From: Capsicum annuum
Lineage: Eukaryota; Streptophyta; Magnoliopsida; Solanales; Solanaceae
Assembly (NCBI RefSeq): GCF_002878395.1
Contig: NC_061114.1
Span: forward strand, 140,862,776 to 140,926,775
DNA length: 64,000 nt
Direction: 5' to 3'
Shown: positions 12,201 through 23,640 of the stretch, in pieces
How positions within the stretch are numbered: position 1 is the stretch's first letter
How the letters are laid out: each line of letters opens with the position of its first letter
Made by a program: the position numbers and the translations under genes
The notes under the pieces: generated by a model
What the model saw: the letters and a program-made list of their open reading frames with translations, nothing else
The model's database searches: none
What the model was told of the DNA's origin: nothing

Positions 12201-12888
12201 AAGAAGAAGGAAGGGTTTTGATTTTGTAGAAACTCTAGCTTTTGTTCTTGAACAACTTTGAGAGAAAACTAGTATTTTTAGGTTAAATGAGGCAAAATCC
12301 CATGTTATGGAATATATATAGGGGTAGAAAAGTGACCCTTTTCTGCTCTGGAATCAAACTAAAAACTCTCAATTTTACATACTAGCGCAACGCGCCATAA
12401 TCGTGCTAGCTCACTTGAAATTGGACAATTGGGAAAATGCTTGATGGCGCAACGCGATGGAAATCGCGTTGCCACCTTGGTTGCAAACTTGATAGGCGCT
12501 GCAACTCGGTGGAATCGCGTTGGTGCACTATAAATTGACAAATTCTGAAATTAATCCTTGGCGCGATGTGCCATAATCGTGGAGGCTCACTAGATTTTGA
12601 TGATTTCCATTTTGGCTGGCTTCGCGATGCGTTAAAGTTTCAGGTGGCACACTGTCTCACTAAAATAGCTCTAACTCTTCGCCCGAGTGTCAGATTTGGG
12701 CAAATTTGGAATCGACGGAAAGCTTATTCAATTCTTTACATGACAAAAAGTTGATATTAGAGAAATTTTATATGGTTCAAGATACTTCTCATTTAGGAAT
12801 ACACTTCTCCCCCTTTTAGGGCTAGATTAATAGTTCACTGAATACGTTCCAAGGCTCATACTACGAGAGAATTTTGCGGGGTCTTACA
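9234..12888 (-). repeat. TR-GAG right LTR (5' LTR of the minus-strand element)
   Basis: It begins TGTAATGACC and ends GGTCTTACA. It is about 199 bp longer than its partner, close to the 204 bp expected from three additional 68-bp units. Its GC-rich block (12380-12620) keeps a 10-bp perfect hairpin with loop GGAA (12449-12458 with 12463-12472). The open frames at 10693-10998 and 10760-10984 lie in the LTR repeats and are not genes. Confidence 0.85.
10105..10582 (+). repeat. 68-bp tandem array, 7 units, in the right TR-GAG LTR
   Basis: Seven units homologous to the four at 4631-4903. Most keep GAGATCA/TGATCTC arms; the last unit has an 8-bp stem AGAGATCA/TGATCTCT. Units near the ends resemble their counterparts in the other LTR, so the additional units appear to lie in the middle. 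Confidence 0.85.
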
Positions 12889-14833
12889 CTTATCTCAACT
12901 ATTCCACAAGGTATTTACTTTCACTATATCACTGTAACAAACCACCATAGTAGCAACCTCCAAATTAGTGAGGTCAAAAGTTCAGATCCACCATGTAAAG
13001 TGAATCACAATATATTGGCTATCCTTCCATAGTACATTCCCAGCTCACAGCTCACAGAGAGAATCAAACCTCAAAAAATTCTTCATTTTGGTGCATTTAT
13101 TCACCAACAGAACTACAAGATAAAATTTTGACAAAGTCATTGTATGGTGATCTACTGGAACCCCTCCTGAATCTCAACCCACCATAAAAATTAGCTTGTT
13201 TACAAAACCTGTGTTCTTCTAAATACTATTATCTTAGAGTCCCAACTGATAAGATGTAGATATTGAGAATGATCGTGATTGCCAAAATGTCAAGAGCTAA
13301 CGTTTGACAAGATAAAAACAATGTTGGTTAGTTTGGAAAGCTGGTCAGTATATATCGATAGGAAATATGGTTACTTGCTATACAATTATGGCTTATACTA
13401 GTACATTTTCTATAGTTTCAAAATATGTAAATTTTAACTATACATGCTTTAATTGATAATAAAAATTAAACTATATCTCTCAAAATTTGAGCTATGCCAC
13501 ATAAATTTTGCCGGAGAATATTAGTTCGTGATAAAGAATGAACCTAGTATACAAGTGATGTCAAATTTGTTATCTTATCTATTTGTCACTTGTGTTACTA
13601 TTTCAAATGGATTGCAATTCAGATCACGAAAGAAAATTTAGAGAAATTGAGCAGAATAAGATTTGCATTTCCAATTCTTTGCTTTATGAGACATATATGT
13701 TGTGCCTAGAGGAAGAAAGGTTAATAGACGTATTTGTTGTTTACCATTTGGGAATTTCAAGGTTGCTTTTTGATAAGCTCAAAATTTTGTATGCATATGC
13801 TTGCATTTGTGTTATATGGCATTAAGTTCATGAACCTAACTGTGGTTTAAGGAATATCGAGTCGTTGGGCAGGTTGAAAAAGGCACATATGTTATTTCTC
13901 GAGAGAATCTCTGAGAAAGTAACTCTAGGTTCATTATAGAAAGTAGGTTTGTTTGGTTTTTATAATTTGCACTAACTTTGGAAAGGTCTAATTATGTTAT
14001 TAGCATAGAGTTGGATCTTTGGAATGGTGATGTTGAGTTTGGTAACTAAACTCTTAAGTAGGAAGGAATTGTTGCACTTTAATGAGATAAAAATAGAATG
14101 TATCTCGATAAAACAGCATATGCTACATGTTCTACAACAAGAATATCGGTATGGGAGATTAGAGTGTATGCAAACCTATCCTCGTGAACTATGCATACAT
14201 AATTTGAACAAATAAAAAACTTCAACAATAATAATATAGTGAACGCCATCTTTACACCTACCTCGTGTAACAGATACAGAGGTTGTTTTAGAAAGACCCA
14301 CATAGACAACATCCTTTATTTTCAACTAGAATCTGTATTCTTTGAAGTTCTTTTAAGTTCAGACGACACTACGACTAACATTTTTTCCAAAATATCTTTC
14401 AAATTTCAGAATCCTACATGTTAATAGTTGTGTTGCTCATAATGTGATACTCAAGCACCTAAAGTGGAACTTTTGAGAAATAATATGAATTGGTAAAACT
14501 CAATTGGTCAATTATAAAATCTTTGCTAGAAAACTAGGATCATAGTAGAAAACAAACTAAAATTCCTAAAACAGTTCAAAATTCTCATGTACTTTGAAAT
14601 AGAAAAAATATTCATTGATATTTATCAACATCTAATAACTTGAATAGAGGCAACCACAATCAAGTGGTGTAACAGTTGAAAAGTTCAAGAAACAGCATCG
14701 CTCACTATAGTTCAAATACTAGGAAAGGTAAAGCAACAAATCACTGTTATGTAAAGCCAACTACACCTCAGTCCCAAATAATATCTTGCATAATAATACA
14801 TGAAAAATTTGGGAAAAGGAAAAAATGCCTCAC
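12889..14833. other. CACTA interior between the TR-GAG and the kinase fragment; nothing recognised
   Basis: The region starts with the right CTTAT duplication and continues the CACTA element's own sequence. It is AT-rich. An 80-codon plus frame at 13583-13825 has no recognised motif and no homologous copy in the window. On the minus strand part of the region could be the intron downstream of the kinase exon (donor at 14833). I looked for the next kinase exon (GQAEKEF-like) and did not find it. Confidence 0.45.
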
Positions 14834-15150
14834 CTATTGTTCAGCAAATTCTTAATAGCAACACAACTATTATCTTCCATAATGCCGCAATAAATAATAC
14901 CATATCCTCCATCACCAATAACATTTCATGAGCAAAAAAAATAATAGAAATTTTAAGCTCCTTTAAAGTATACCAATGACCCCATTATAAATGTGAAACC
15001 TCAGGCATATTTTTTCCACCTTGTTCACCAGAACACACTTCTCCACTCCCCTAATCATCAATTTTTGAAATTTCCTTGGCTAAAGTTCCACCCTTACCCT
15101 ACACAAAAGTTTTTGAATTACAACAACGAACTACAATATACAAATGAATC
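14834..15150 (-). pseudogene. Captured fragment of a receptor-like cytoplasmic kinase gene (At1g01540-like, RLCK-V type)
   Basis: The minus strand reads, from about 15115, SGEQGGKNMPEVSHL, stop, WGHWYTLKEL, then after a 1-bp deletion VIGDGGYGIIYCGIMEDNS, VAIKNLLNN and a GTGAGG donor at 14833. WGHWYTL-x-EL, the glycine loop GDGGYG (14899-14916) and VAIK with the ATP-anchoring lysine (14851-14862) are the start of a plant Ser/Thr kinase domain. From memory, the order PEVSHLGWGHWYTLRELE...NVIGxGGYG...VAIKNLLNNR|G is characteristic of the At1g01540/At4g01330 family, which has an intron at this point. An intron boundary means genomic DNA was captured. The frame is dead: stops, a frameshift and only the N-terminal lobe present. 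The upstream part is cut by the family B LTR at 15151. These kinases are plasma-membrane or cytoplasmic signalling proteins in the host. Confidence 0.8.
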
Positions 15151-17665
15151 TGTAACACTCCAAATCTGGTACCCATAATGATACACGGTGCTCATGACCT
15201 GAAAGACCACAAGCTAACTCATGACTGATATTTGTACCTGTATACTGCATGATATACTATATGATTGTGGAAACATGAATTGAAAGGCCATAAGGTTCAA
15301 GACTGTAACATAACTGATAAAGATATAACATCTGAATAGGGTATGAAATACCCCAAACAAAACTGAAATAACATGATAGTCTGAACCTGATAGTCTGGAA
15401 ATCCTCTAACTAACTGAACTATCTAAATAAGAAGTTGATGGGATATGTCCCCAACTAACTCCAACTAATAAATTACTTAATGAGATAATAAATAAATTAT
15501 CATGTCCTTAAGAGATGAGGACTTACTGCTAACTCTGACTGCTAAGACAGGAATGCTACTGATGCTCTGGAGCTCGTGCTTCTGAACCTATGCTATAAGA
15601 CACCATAGCACAAATATGTCAGTACTTTGAATGTACTGGTACGCATGGAAGGTAGGTTGAATGCATAGAGTTCAAATGCATCTAAAATATTGGCTAACTG
15701 ACTAATATGAACATCAGAATACATGCATGAATACGTAGTAACTATATCTAAGATCATGATAACATGAATTTACTGATAACTAACATGACTGATAACTGGA
15801 TTTTGATGACTGATATAACTGATGACATGAGTGACTGTATCTGACAGTACTGAATCTGATGGAACTAGTTGAGTTCCGTACTATATCTGAATTCATTATA
15901 TCTGGCAGTCCTGAATTCTGTAGAACTATCTGAGTTCTATTACTAAAACTGAATGACTGTATCTGATAATCCTGATTCTGAAACTGAAACTGTGGGAAGT
16001 AGTTATCTAACCGACATGCCCCTAATATGCCATTATGGCTGAGTTTGGATCTAATATATAACCCCAATTAGAAGGGTGCCAATACCACACCACTAGTAAG
16101 GACAAGCTGTGAGTGACCCTCTTCTTACAGTGTCCCTACAAAAGAATGGTGGGGCCCTCATCTGCTGTGCTTATCTACCTCATCAACCCTCATCTGATAG
16201 TGTTGATATCTCAACCTATGCTGGCTACATAGTTCTAGAATGCAAGGATGACTTCTAAGAATCACACCCTCATTTGACAGTGTGTGTTCCCATCCATAGG
16301 TTCACTCAGTGCTAATTTCTACTCCCATCTTAATAGACACTGAACATGGATTACTGAACTAAACTGGGTTGAATTACTGAGTTCTATTGACTGATAAAAT
16401 AGTACTGAGATTACTATATTACTGATTTTTCCTAAGTTATATGACTGACACAGTTCTATGGATCATGGTTTGACTGAGTATATCGTGAAAACATGACACT
16501 AAAGCTAAGCACAAAACTATATTTTTTTCGAGTACAAGTACCCCCAGGACTCGATGGAAGGAAACAGAAAAGGCATGACATTCTTGAATACATGACTAAC
16601 ATCAACAATATATAATCCATTGTCTAAGACATTTCATCAAACACTTGACATACATAACTTATACATGAATGGGTATTTCATAATATCATACTAGTATGGT
16701 ATTTTTCCTTCACATAGGCATTTAATCAAACATATGGGAAGCATGCTTTGGTCATACAATCATCAACACATTTAATAATCAAGGATACATCAATCACATT
16801 TTAAATTGAAGGGGCTTTATCATGATTATTATGCAAACCATCACATAGTAGGGTCAATTATTGGAATATGTAATTTAAAACATGAATCAAAACCACACAA
16901 CATCATGAACATGAATTTCAATTCAATTTGAATCATGAACATTCACAAATACCCAAATCTAGGATTTTGAAAATAGATTCTTGAGCTTCATGGGTGAGAG
17001 AGACCCATGAATCAACACATGACATATCTTAGTTCTTGATTTAGAGAAGATTAACAGAGAGACTTTCTTGAAATTGAATTCCCAATTGAAACCCTAGCTT
17101 GTTCTTGAGAGAAAATTGAGAGAAACTAGTATATTTTGGGTTTCAAATAGTTGAATCTCGTATTAAAGGGCTTAAATAGGGGTGGTAAATTGACCCTTTT
17201 AACCCTAGATGTGTCTTTTAATTTTAGTGAAATTTTCCCGAATAGGACCCATGGCACGATGCGGCGCTATCGCACCGTGTCACTGGGATTTGACAACTAG
17301 GAAATTGAGGGATGGCACGATGTGGAGCCATCGCGTTGCCACTTCATTTGCGACCTGGAAGTTTAGCACAGTGTGTCACTATCGCGAACACCTAATAGAA
17401 TTTGACAATTTTCATTTTCTCCTATGGCTCGGTGCGCCACTGACTAATATGGCGTTGTTTTATGATGGTGACTTGAAACAGTCATAACTTCTTACCTAGT
17501 TATCAAATTTAGGCGAATTTTATATCGATGGAAAGATTTTGAATTTCCCACATAACAAAAAGTGAAAATCTTGAAAATTCCCCATGGAATAAAAATCATT
17601 CAATTTAGAAGCTAATACTTGATATTCTTGAGACAAAATTAGTTAGGAAACTTCGGGGTATTCCA
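15151..17665 (-). mobile_element. Solo LTR, gypsy family B
   Basis: It begins TGTAACACTCC and ends GGGGTATTCCA (TTACA to TTCCA). The flanks GAATC (15146-15150) and GAATT (17666-17670) form a 5-bp duplication with one transition. No internal region or second LTR follows, so recombination between LTRs left a solo LTR. Relatives lie at 50355-52528 and 63673-64000. It contains hairpins such as CACAC/GTGTG around CCTCATTTGACA (16265-16290) and a GC-rich block at 17245-17410. The open frames inside (15780-16067, 17209-17487) are LTR sequence, not genes. Confidence 0.8.
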
Positions 17666-18657
17666 GAATTGGACCCCAAATCAACAAATCAGACCATACA
17701 AAATTCATAAATTAGACCACAAAATCCATAAAATTCCCCTAACATCAGACCATAAAATCACATGAAAGGCAAATTAGAGACCACAAGTTCATTAATTCTT
17801 ACATGCAAATCTTTTCAGAGAACAAAACCTACTAAAATCAGAGAAGAAGAAAAAAGAACAAGACTCACTAAAATTTATTATTTTCTCAAATGAAAATTAT
17901 CTTGAAAATAGAAAAAATAAAAGATTACTTCAGAGAAAATCAAAAATACCTCATGGAAGACAACAACAGTAGCAGTAATCCTTTCTACTGAAACCACAAA
18001 TGCAATGGCGGTATGAATGGAGAGAAATTATCTCTGAGCCAGAAAATATGAGAGAAACAATCTATGACTGAAAACCAACAAAGAAAGAAATTATCTACCA
18101 AAGGGATGCACAAAGAGGGAATATTGAGGAAAATGGGGAAATTATCTCTGCTTCATAACTGGATGGAGAGAGAAAATTAAGTAAATTATATGTGAATGAG
18201 CAAATTCATGAGGAAAATAGGGATATTATCTCTTAAGTAATAGAGATTCTAAATAGGGAAATTATCTCTGCAAGTAGGGTGTGAAGAGTAAATAGGGATT
18301 CTAAACTCTAGTGGGAGAAAATATGAGAGAAATTAATTTTTGATTTATTTTTTAATAACTATAATTTAAAATAGCAGGTATAAAGTATTGGAGGGAAAAT
18401 TCCCTAGTAATGTTATTTTTATAAAAAAAAAAATAACTGTGGCTATAGAAAATATATAGTGATAGTTAGCAGAACCGTAGCTATAAATGCCTCTATTGAA
18501 ATGGTTATATGGATTATACGATGGTTATTATTTTTATTGTCCAAATAGGTAACACAATATCATGCGATGGTTATAACAATTTCCATAGACTGTTTATAGT
18601 AACATTCGTAAAACCATCACTAATTAATCATCTCCATAGCCATCTTTTCTAGTAGTG
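17666..18657. other. CACTA right arm and subterminal region
   Basis: An AT-rich stretch with several copies of GGGAAATTATCTCTG (about 18030-18260) is followed by subterminal repeats of the ATGGTTATA/GATGGTTATTAT type and the inverted terminus ending TTTTCTAGTAGTG at 18657. There is no recognisable gene. The kinase gene's upstream exon would be expected on the minus strand just beyond 17666, but I could not identify it. Confidence 0.55.
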
Positions 18658-19050
18658 AGGTCAATGGAATAGTAAGAGAGATGGTAGGTAGTGGAATAAA
18701 AGGAAGAATTGGGGAAATTTATATTCGTTTGCTAGTTCTCTTTTTGCTACTTTGGGTGATCATCATTTTTAGCCTAGCAGTGGTCCTAAGGCACAAGGTG
18801 ACCAGTCTCAGGACAATAGACTATTTATAGTAACGTTTGTAGAACCATCACTAATTAATTATCTCCATAGCCATCTTTTCTAGTAGTGAGGTTAGTGGAA
18901 TAGTAGGAGAGATAGTAGGCAGTGGAATAAGAGGAATAATTAGGGAAATTCATGTTTGTTTTCTAGTTCTCCTTTTTCTAGTTTGGGTGATCGTAGTTTT
19001 TAGCCTAACAGTGGTCCTAAGGCACAGGGTGCCCAGTCTCAAGCCAGTAA
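18589..19050 (+). repeat. 231-bp tandem duplication spanning the CACTA end and gag
   Basis: Bases from about 18589 (CTGTTTATAGTAAC...) through the CACTA terminus (18657) and on into gag (to ~18819) are repeated at 18820-19050. The second TAGTAGTG terminus ends at 18888, exactly 231 bp after the first. Divergence is several per cent, so the duplication is old. It arose after the CACTA had inserted in gag. Confidence 0.85.
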
Positions 19051-21050
19051 AGCTTAGTCATCCCCGCCTTATCCTTCTTGTCATTTTTGTGGGCAGCTTT
19101 ACCGTGGATATTATGAGAAAGGGAGAAATTGGTGCTATAATTATGGTTAGCATAGTCATATGCAACGAGATTGTCCTTCGACCAGTTTTGCCACAAGAGC
19201 TAATAAGGTCATGATTGCCACTTCTTCTGCTCTTACTCCTAAGGGTGCCACTTCAGGTACCGACATTGATTGGAATTATCTCTATCCTCTTGCTACTTAT
19301 GAAAAATCTAAGGTATCTCCAGATGTTGTTATTGGTATGCTATAACTCTTCTCTCATAATGTTTCTTATTTTCTTGATTTGGGTTCTACACTATCTTATG
19401 TGACTCCTTATGTGGCAGTACACTTTTGTTTTGGTCCTTAAAGTATTTTTGAACCCTTTACTATGTCTATTCCGGTGGGTGATTTTGTTGTTTCTAGAAA
19501 AATCTATAGGGATTATGTGGTATCCATCTTTAATAGGGAGATGGTGGATTTGATAGAACTTAATATGGTGGACTTTGATGTAATCTTATGGATAATTGGA
19601 TTCATTCGTGCTATTCTTCTCTAGACTATTGGACCTGGAAGGTTAGTTTTTCATTTTTCTAATAAACGGGTGATGGAGATGGAAGGGAGTTACTTAGTAC
19701 CCAAAGGGAGGTTTATCTCATATCTTAAATCTCAAAAATTCATTTCTAAAGGGAGTTTATATAATCTAGTTCAGGTTAAGTATTCTAATTCAAGAAGTCC
19801 TCCTTTACAATCTATCCCCGTGATTAATGAATTTCTGGAAGTTTTTCCCGATGATCCTCCTAGAATTCCTTCTAATAGGGAAATATATTTTGGGATTGAT
19901 CTTCTACCGAATACCCATGCATTTCCTTTCATCAATATAGGATGGCTCTAGCTATACTAAAGGATTTAAAAGAGTAGTTAAAGGATCTTCTTGATAAGGG
20001 TTTTATTCATCCTAGTGTCTATCCATAAGGTGCTCCTGTACTTTTCATGTGAAAGAAAGATGGGTCTCTTCAGATATGTATAGGCTGTCATCAGTTGAAT
20101 AAGGTTACCGGTAAGAATAAGTACCCTTTTCCTAGAATTGATGATCTTTCTGGCCAGCTTCATAATTCTAGGTATTTCTCTTAGATTGATCTCCATTCGG
20201 GATATCATCAGCTAAAGATTAGAGAGGTTGATATTCCTAAGACTTCTTTCCAAACCTGCTATGACCAATATGAGTTTCTATTTTTGTCAGTTGGGTTAAA
20301 AATGCTCCGCTGGTTTCATGGATCTTCTGAATTGATTGCTTAGGCAGTTTTTGGATTTTCTTGGTATAGTCTTCATTGATGAAATCTCGGTGTACTCTAA
20401 TAGTACGGAGGATCATGCCAATCACCTCCGAATTGTCTTATGGACTTGTAAGGACCAAAAATTATATGTGAATTTTCTAAGAGTGAATTTTGGATAAGGG
20501 CGGTGACCTTTTTGGGGCATGTTTTTTCTAGAGAGGTGATCAAGGTGGATCCATAAAAAGTTAAGGAAGTATAGAAATGGCCTAGACCCATGACTCCAAC
20601 CGACATTAGGAGCTTCTTGGGTTTGGTTGGGTATTATAGGTGGTTTGTGGAGTATTTTCCATCTATTGCTGCTCTACCGATGAAGGTAACTCAAAAGAAG
20701 GTTAAGTTTTGTGGTCCGATGCTTTTAAGGGTAGTTTTGAAAAGCTGGAGGATATGTTAACTTCTACGCCAGTTTTGACACTACCCAAGGGTACTGATGG
20801 GTTTGTGTTGTATTGTGATTTATCTCATGTGGGACTTGGTTATGTTCAGATATAACATATTAAGGTTGTGGCCTATGCTTCCAGGCATATTGAAGTTCAT
20901 TAGAGGAATTATCTGACTCATAATTTTGAGTTAGCGGTTATGGTTTTTGGATTGAAAATCTGGCTCCATTATGTGTATGGATAACATGTAGATATTTATT
21001 TAGAACATAAGAGCTTCCAGTATGTATTTACGCAGAAGGAATTGCCAAAC
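18658..21050 (+). pseudogene. Ty3/gypsy element A, gag end to RNase H, degenerate
   Basis: This continues the gag broken at base 91. The zinc knuckle near 19131-19176 reads CYNYG-stop-HSHMQRDC, with one Cys changed to Tyr. GATSGTDIDWNYLYPLATYE (from 19230) precedes protease, whose LDLGSTLSYVTPY at 19373 has the DxGST form of this family. The reverse transcriptase region includes [19 protein letters not shown] (20200-20260) and FIDEISVYS where FxDDxxxYS is expected. RNase H is recognised by NFELAVMVFGL and HKSFQYVFTQKELP, and the copy stops there (about 21045), abutting the LTR at 21067. Integrase and the 3' LTR are missing. Many stops and frameshifts make it non-functional. The short open frames at 18987-20606 are fragments or shadows of it. 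Confidence 0.8.
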
Positions 21051-21066
21051 ATAGAAAAAGGAGAAA

Positions 21067-23360
21067 TGTTCAAATCTGGCTCAGAGAGCATACTCTTTCT
21101 CCGAGCTCTACTAATCACGATCGTGACATCAATGATGACCACTAGTACTTGGATCTGCATGGAAAAGGTACGAAAGTATAGTATGAGTACCAAAGCCACG
21201 ATTACTCAGTAGGCATCATCGATCGACTAAGCTAAATCATAATATAAGTATAATAAAAATACGATATAAACAAGCTAAGTCAATATAAGAGGGTAAATCT
21301 AGTACAATGCTCCAAATACTATAAATAAATAATCGAAATGATAATAGTATAAAAGAAAGCATAATTATTACTACAAAAATGGACCCCATAAGTCAATAAG
21401 TGCAGGAAATAAATTAACCAATGCGGGCCCCCATAAGCCCTGAGCGTGCAATCAAGAGAAGTAATAATTGACATTAAATTAATTAACAGTATCTCAAAAC
21501 CATAACTAAGAATCCTTCCACACGATAAACATATCATAAATAACCCCTCAATTTTGTATTAAGTAGAAACTCACATAATCATTTCCTATACTTGAACCAA
21601 AACCCATGCCATCATTTGCTGAAATTGAATTAGAACTCATACAATCAATTGCCAGATTTGAATCAGAACTCACACTCATAAATCATCGAACTCAAATAGG
21701 AACTAGTATCATGTTCCAAGTACCAACCTAGAATTAAACATCATATATCCAGCCTCCTCAAGCTCTATAATACACATTTTGATATTTTAAAATGCCTATA
21801 AGTCTACAAGGAGCTAATAATAGTTTTGGCCTAATATGGGCTGGAGGGGCCCACTACTAATCCCCAAAATTTACACTATAGAAAATTCTAACCAGAATAG
21901 GATAAGGTACCTAAATTTGCTAAGGTACCTAAATTCACCATTAGATATTATATAGGCCACATTTTAGTCCTACGATAGAAATTCTACCTATGATCGAGTA
22001 GTTAAAGTCAATTATGCCTAATTTGTGGTTTTCTTAATAGGATAAGAGGTAAAAATTACACTAAATATACTTTCAATACCTAATTCCGAACCTATATATA
22101 GGAGATTATCTTCAATATACTACAAATTAACCCAATCTATGAGAAAGGTAAGCCTAGCCTACCTGAATACTGTAGAAAGCCCAGTGAAATTCACTACATC
22201 ATCAATTTCCCCTCTCGAGAAGCTTCTTCCTAATACCATGCTAAAAAATTATAATCTACTCATCAATATGAGAACAACGGTACCCATATTACATTTTTAT
22301 GCCTTGGATCCAAAATCACATAAAAATCTCAGTGCGGCTCACTTGTGGAATCATACTTTTAAAAACATCAATACATCTTTGTATACTCAAGGAACATTTA
22401 CACTCAAGAATGGGTAAATTTTGAGATCAAATGGTGCTAAAATCAAACAACCAATAATCTAGGAATTTTTAAAGTAATAGAGAAATTAACCATGAAATCG
22501 ATGAAAACATATGAAGAATTTTGAGAAGAAACAAGTAATCTGAGCACAAAATACCCTAAAATCACCTACTGGATGTTTACCAAATTTTCCACACTCTTTA
22601 GGGCTCGAAGATCTTGCACTTATGGAAAATTGGGGATAAAATCGAGCTAAGGGGGAACTTAATGCAACCCAAGTTCTTATTAAGTCAATACTGGATGGCT
22701 TAAGTGTTATCCACCCTTGCTTGTGCTCTCCCTATAAGCGGACCAAGATCCACTTAAGTGGCCTTTGCTTAAGAAAAATGACCTCTCTTATGTGGCCCAC
22801 CATCTTGAAGCCTGCTCATTTAAGTGTCTGGCTGACCTCTTAAGCGGATGCACCAGCTGAATGGAGCACCAGTTGGGGACTTGGAAAATTTCATGTCTCT
22901 ACCACCCCATTGAGATTCATTCAAAATCCAGTAACTACAAATAAACTATACTACCCTATAAATTTAATGTCTCAGACTCAATGTTGTATTCAAACTTTTA
23001 ATCCAAGGCCGTTTTGACCAAAAGTTGGTCCCACACCCAAGTGTTATTTTTATCAATTTCTGACCAATACACCTAAATGAATACAAGAGCCTCAAGACCT
23101 GAACCAAAGGTTGTCCTAGCCTAAAGTTGATGGAATTATCAGAATTTCCATATGAGATCATTTGTTTGAAGTTTTCACTAGGTAGACAATTTTTTCTAAT
23201 AGAGGCTTCAAAATAAGGAATTGGCTATAAAAACCAAACGACCGCCTGGTAACTAAAATTTCATGACAAAAAAGTCATGAATAACTTGGGGTTGCCATAT
23301 AAAATCTCTAAATGACAAAAATGAGTGGAAATGCAAAAAATGAACTAAAGGGTCATTGCG
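21067..23360 (-). repeat. Gypsy family C LTR, copy 1 (3' LTR of a minus-strand element)
   Basis: It begins TGTTCAAATCTGG and ends GGGTCATTGCG (from GGGTCATTACA). It aligns with 24640-26343 and with the split copy 47690-49062 plus 60166-60600; shared landmarks are ACTAGTACTTGGATC, AACTAGTATCATG and GGGGCCCACTA. To its right comes a purine-rich site on the minus strand and the chromodomain end of pol, as expected for a 3' LTR read on the minus strand. The internal open frames (such as 22139-22417) are LTR sequence. Confidence 0.65.
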
Positions 23361-23640
23361 ATATCCACAACTAGAAGAACATTCGTCCATAAAAGTAAAG
23401 GGTTTGGATGTACCTGAAGCTTCAAACTGTTAAGTAAATTAGGACCTTATCTCACTCTCAATGTTTGAAGTATCCATATCCACTGGGTCATGTCTCCAAT
23501 AAACATTAACCACTATAATCTCTCTAGAGCGCAACCTTCTGATATCTCTAGCTAATATGAACACAGGATCCTCTATGAAGGTCAAACACTCATCCAACTA
23601 AAATGAGTCCCATTGAAGCATATGATAATCATTAATAATA
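23361..23640 (-). pseudogene. Chromodomain end of gypsy element C polyprotein
   Basis: On the minus strand the sequence reads DECLTFIEDPVFILARDIRR, then LRSREIIVVNVYWRHDPVD and ESEIRS. This matches the tail of chromovirus integrase: an ILxRxxRxLRSR linker followed by a chromodomain-like VxWRHxPVEEATWE block with EEATWE lost. The fragment ends about 23640, where a copia remnant begins, so the rest of pol is missing. Its tail in these elements helps target insertion to chromatin. Confidence 0.6.

Larger units (their letters stand above)
3760..12888 (-). mobile_element. Non-autonomous LTR retrotransposon with only gag (TR-GAG type)
   Basis: Two direct LTRs (3456 and 3655 bp) flank an internal region of only about 2.0 kb. 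On the minus strand the order is 5' LTR (right), primer site, gag, short untranslated tail, polypurine tract, 3' LTR (left). The gag is a degenerate Ty3/gypsy gag that stops where protease would begin; no protease, reverse transcriptase, RNase H or integrase sequence is present. Terminal repeat elements with a gag but no pol are known in plants as TR-GAG elements and depend on an autonomous partner. The perfect CTTAT duplication shows it inserted intact into the CACTA element. The right LTR begins TG and ends CA; the left LTR now begins TA after a transition. It is coding-dead, with several stops in gag. Confidence 0.85.
92..18657. mobile_element. CACTA-type (En/Spm) DNA transposon, composite, with nested LTR elements
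   Basis: The left end reads CACTACTAGAAA and the right end, read inward on the minus strand, also begins CACTACTAGAAA, a perfect 12-bp terminal inverted repeat. The flanks are AGA (89-91) and AGG (18658-18660), a one-mismatch 3-bp target duplication as expected for CACTA elements. Joining the flanks restores gag sequence like that of element E at 54325. Both ends carry short repeats around GCGATGG/GCGACAGTTAT, typical of CACTA subterminal regions. Without the nested TR-GAG (3760-12888) and solo LTR (15151-17665) the element is about 6.9 kb. I found no recognisable TNP2 transposase, so it is probably non-autonomous. It carries a kinase gene fragment and an unidentified two-exon fragment. Confidence 0.75.

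Noticed and set aside
13583..13825. 80-codon plus-strand frame within the CACTA interior
   Set aside because: No recognised motif and no second copy to compare. On its own the length is compatible with chance in AT-rich DNA.
92..18657. TNP2-type transposase coding region of an autonomous CACTA
   Set aside because: I searched the non-nested parts on both strands for transposase-like motifs and found none I could support.
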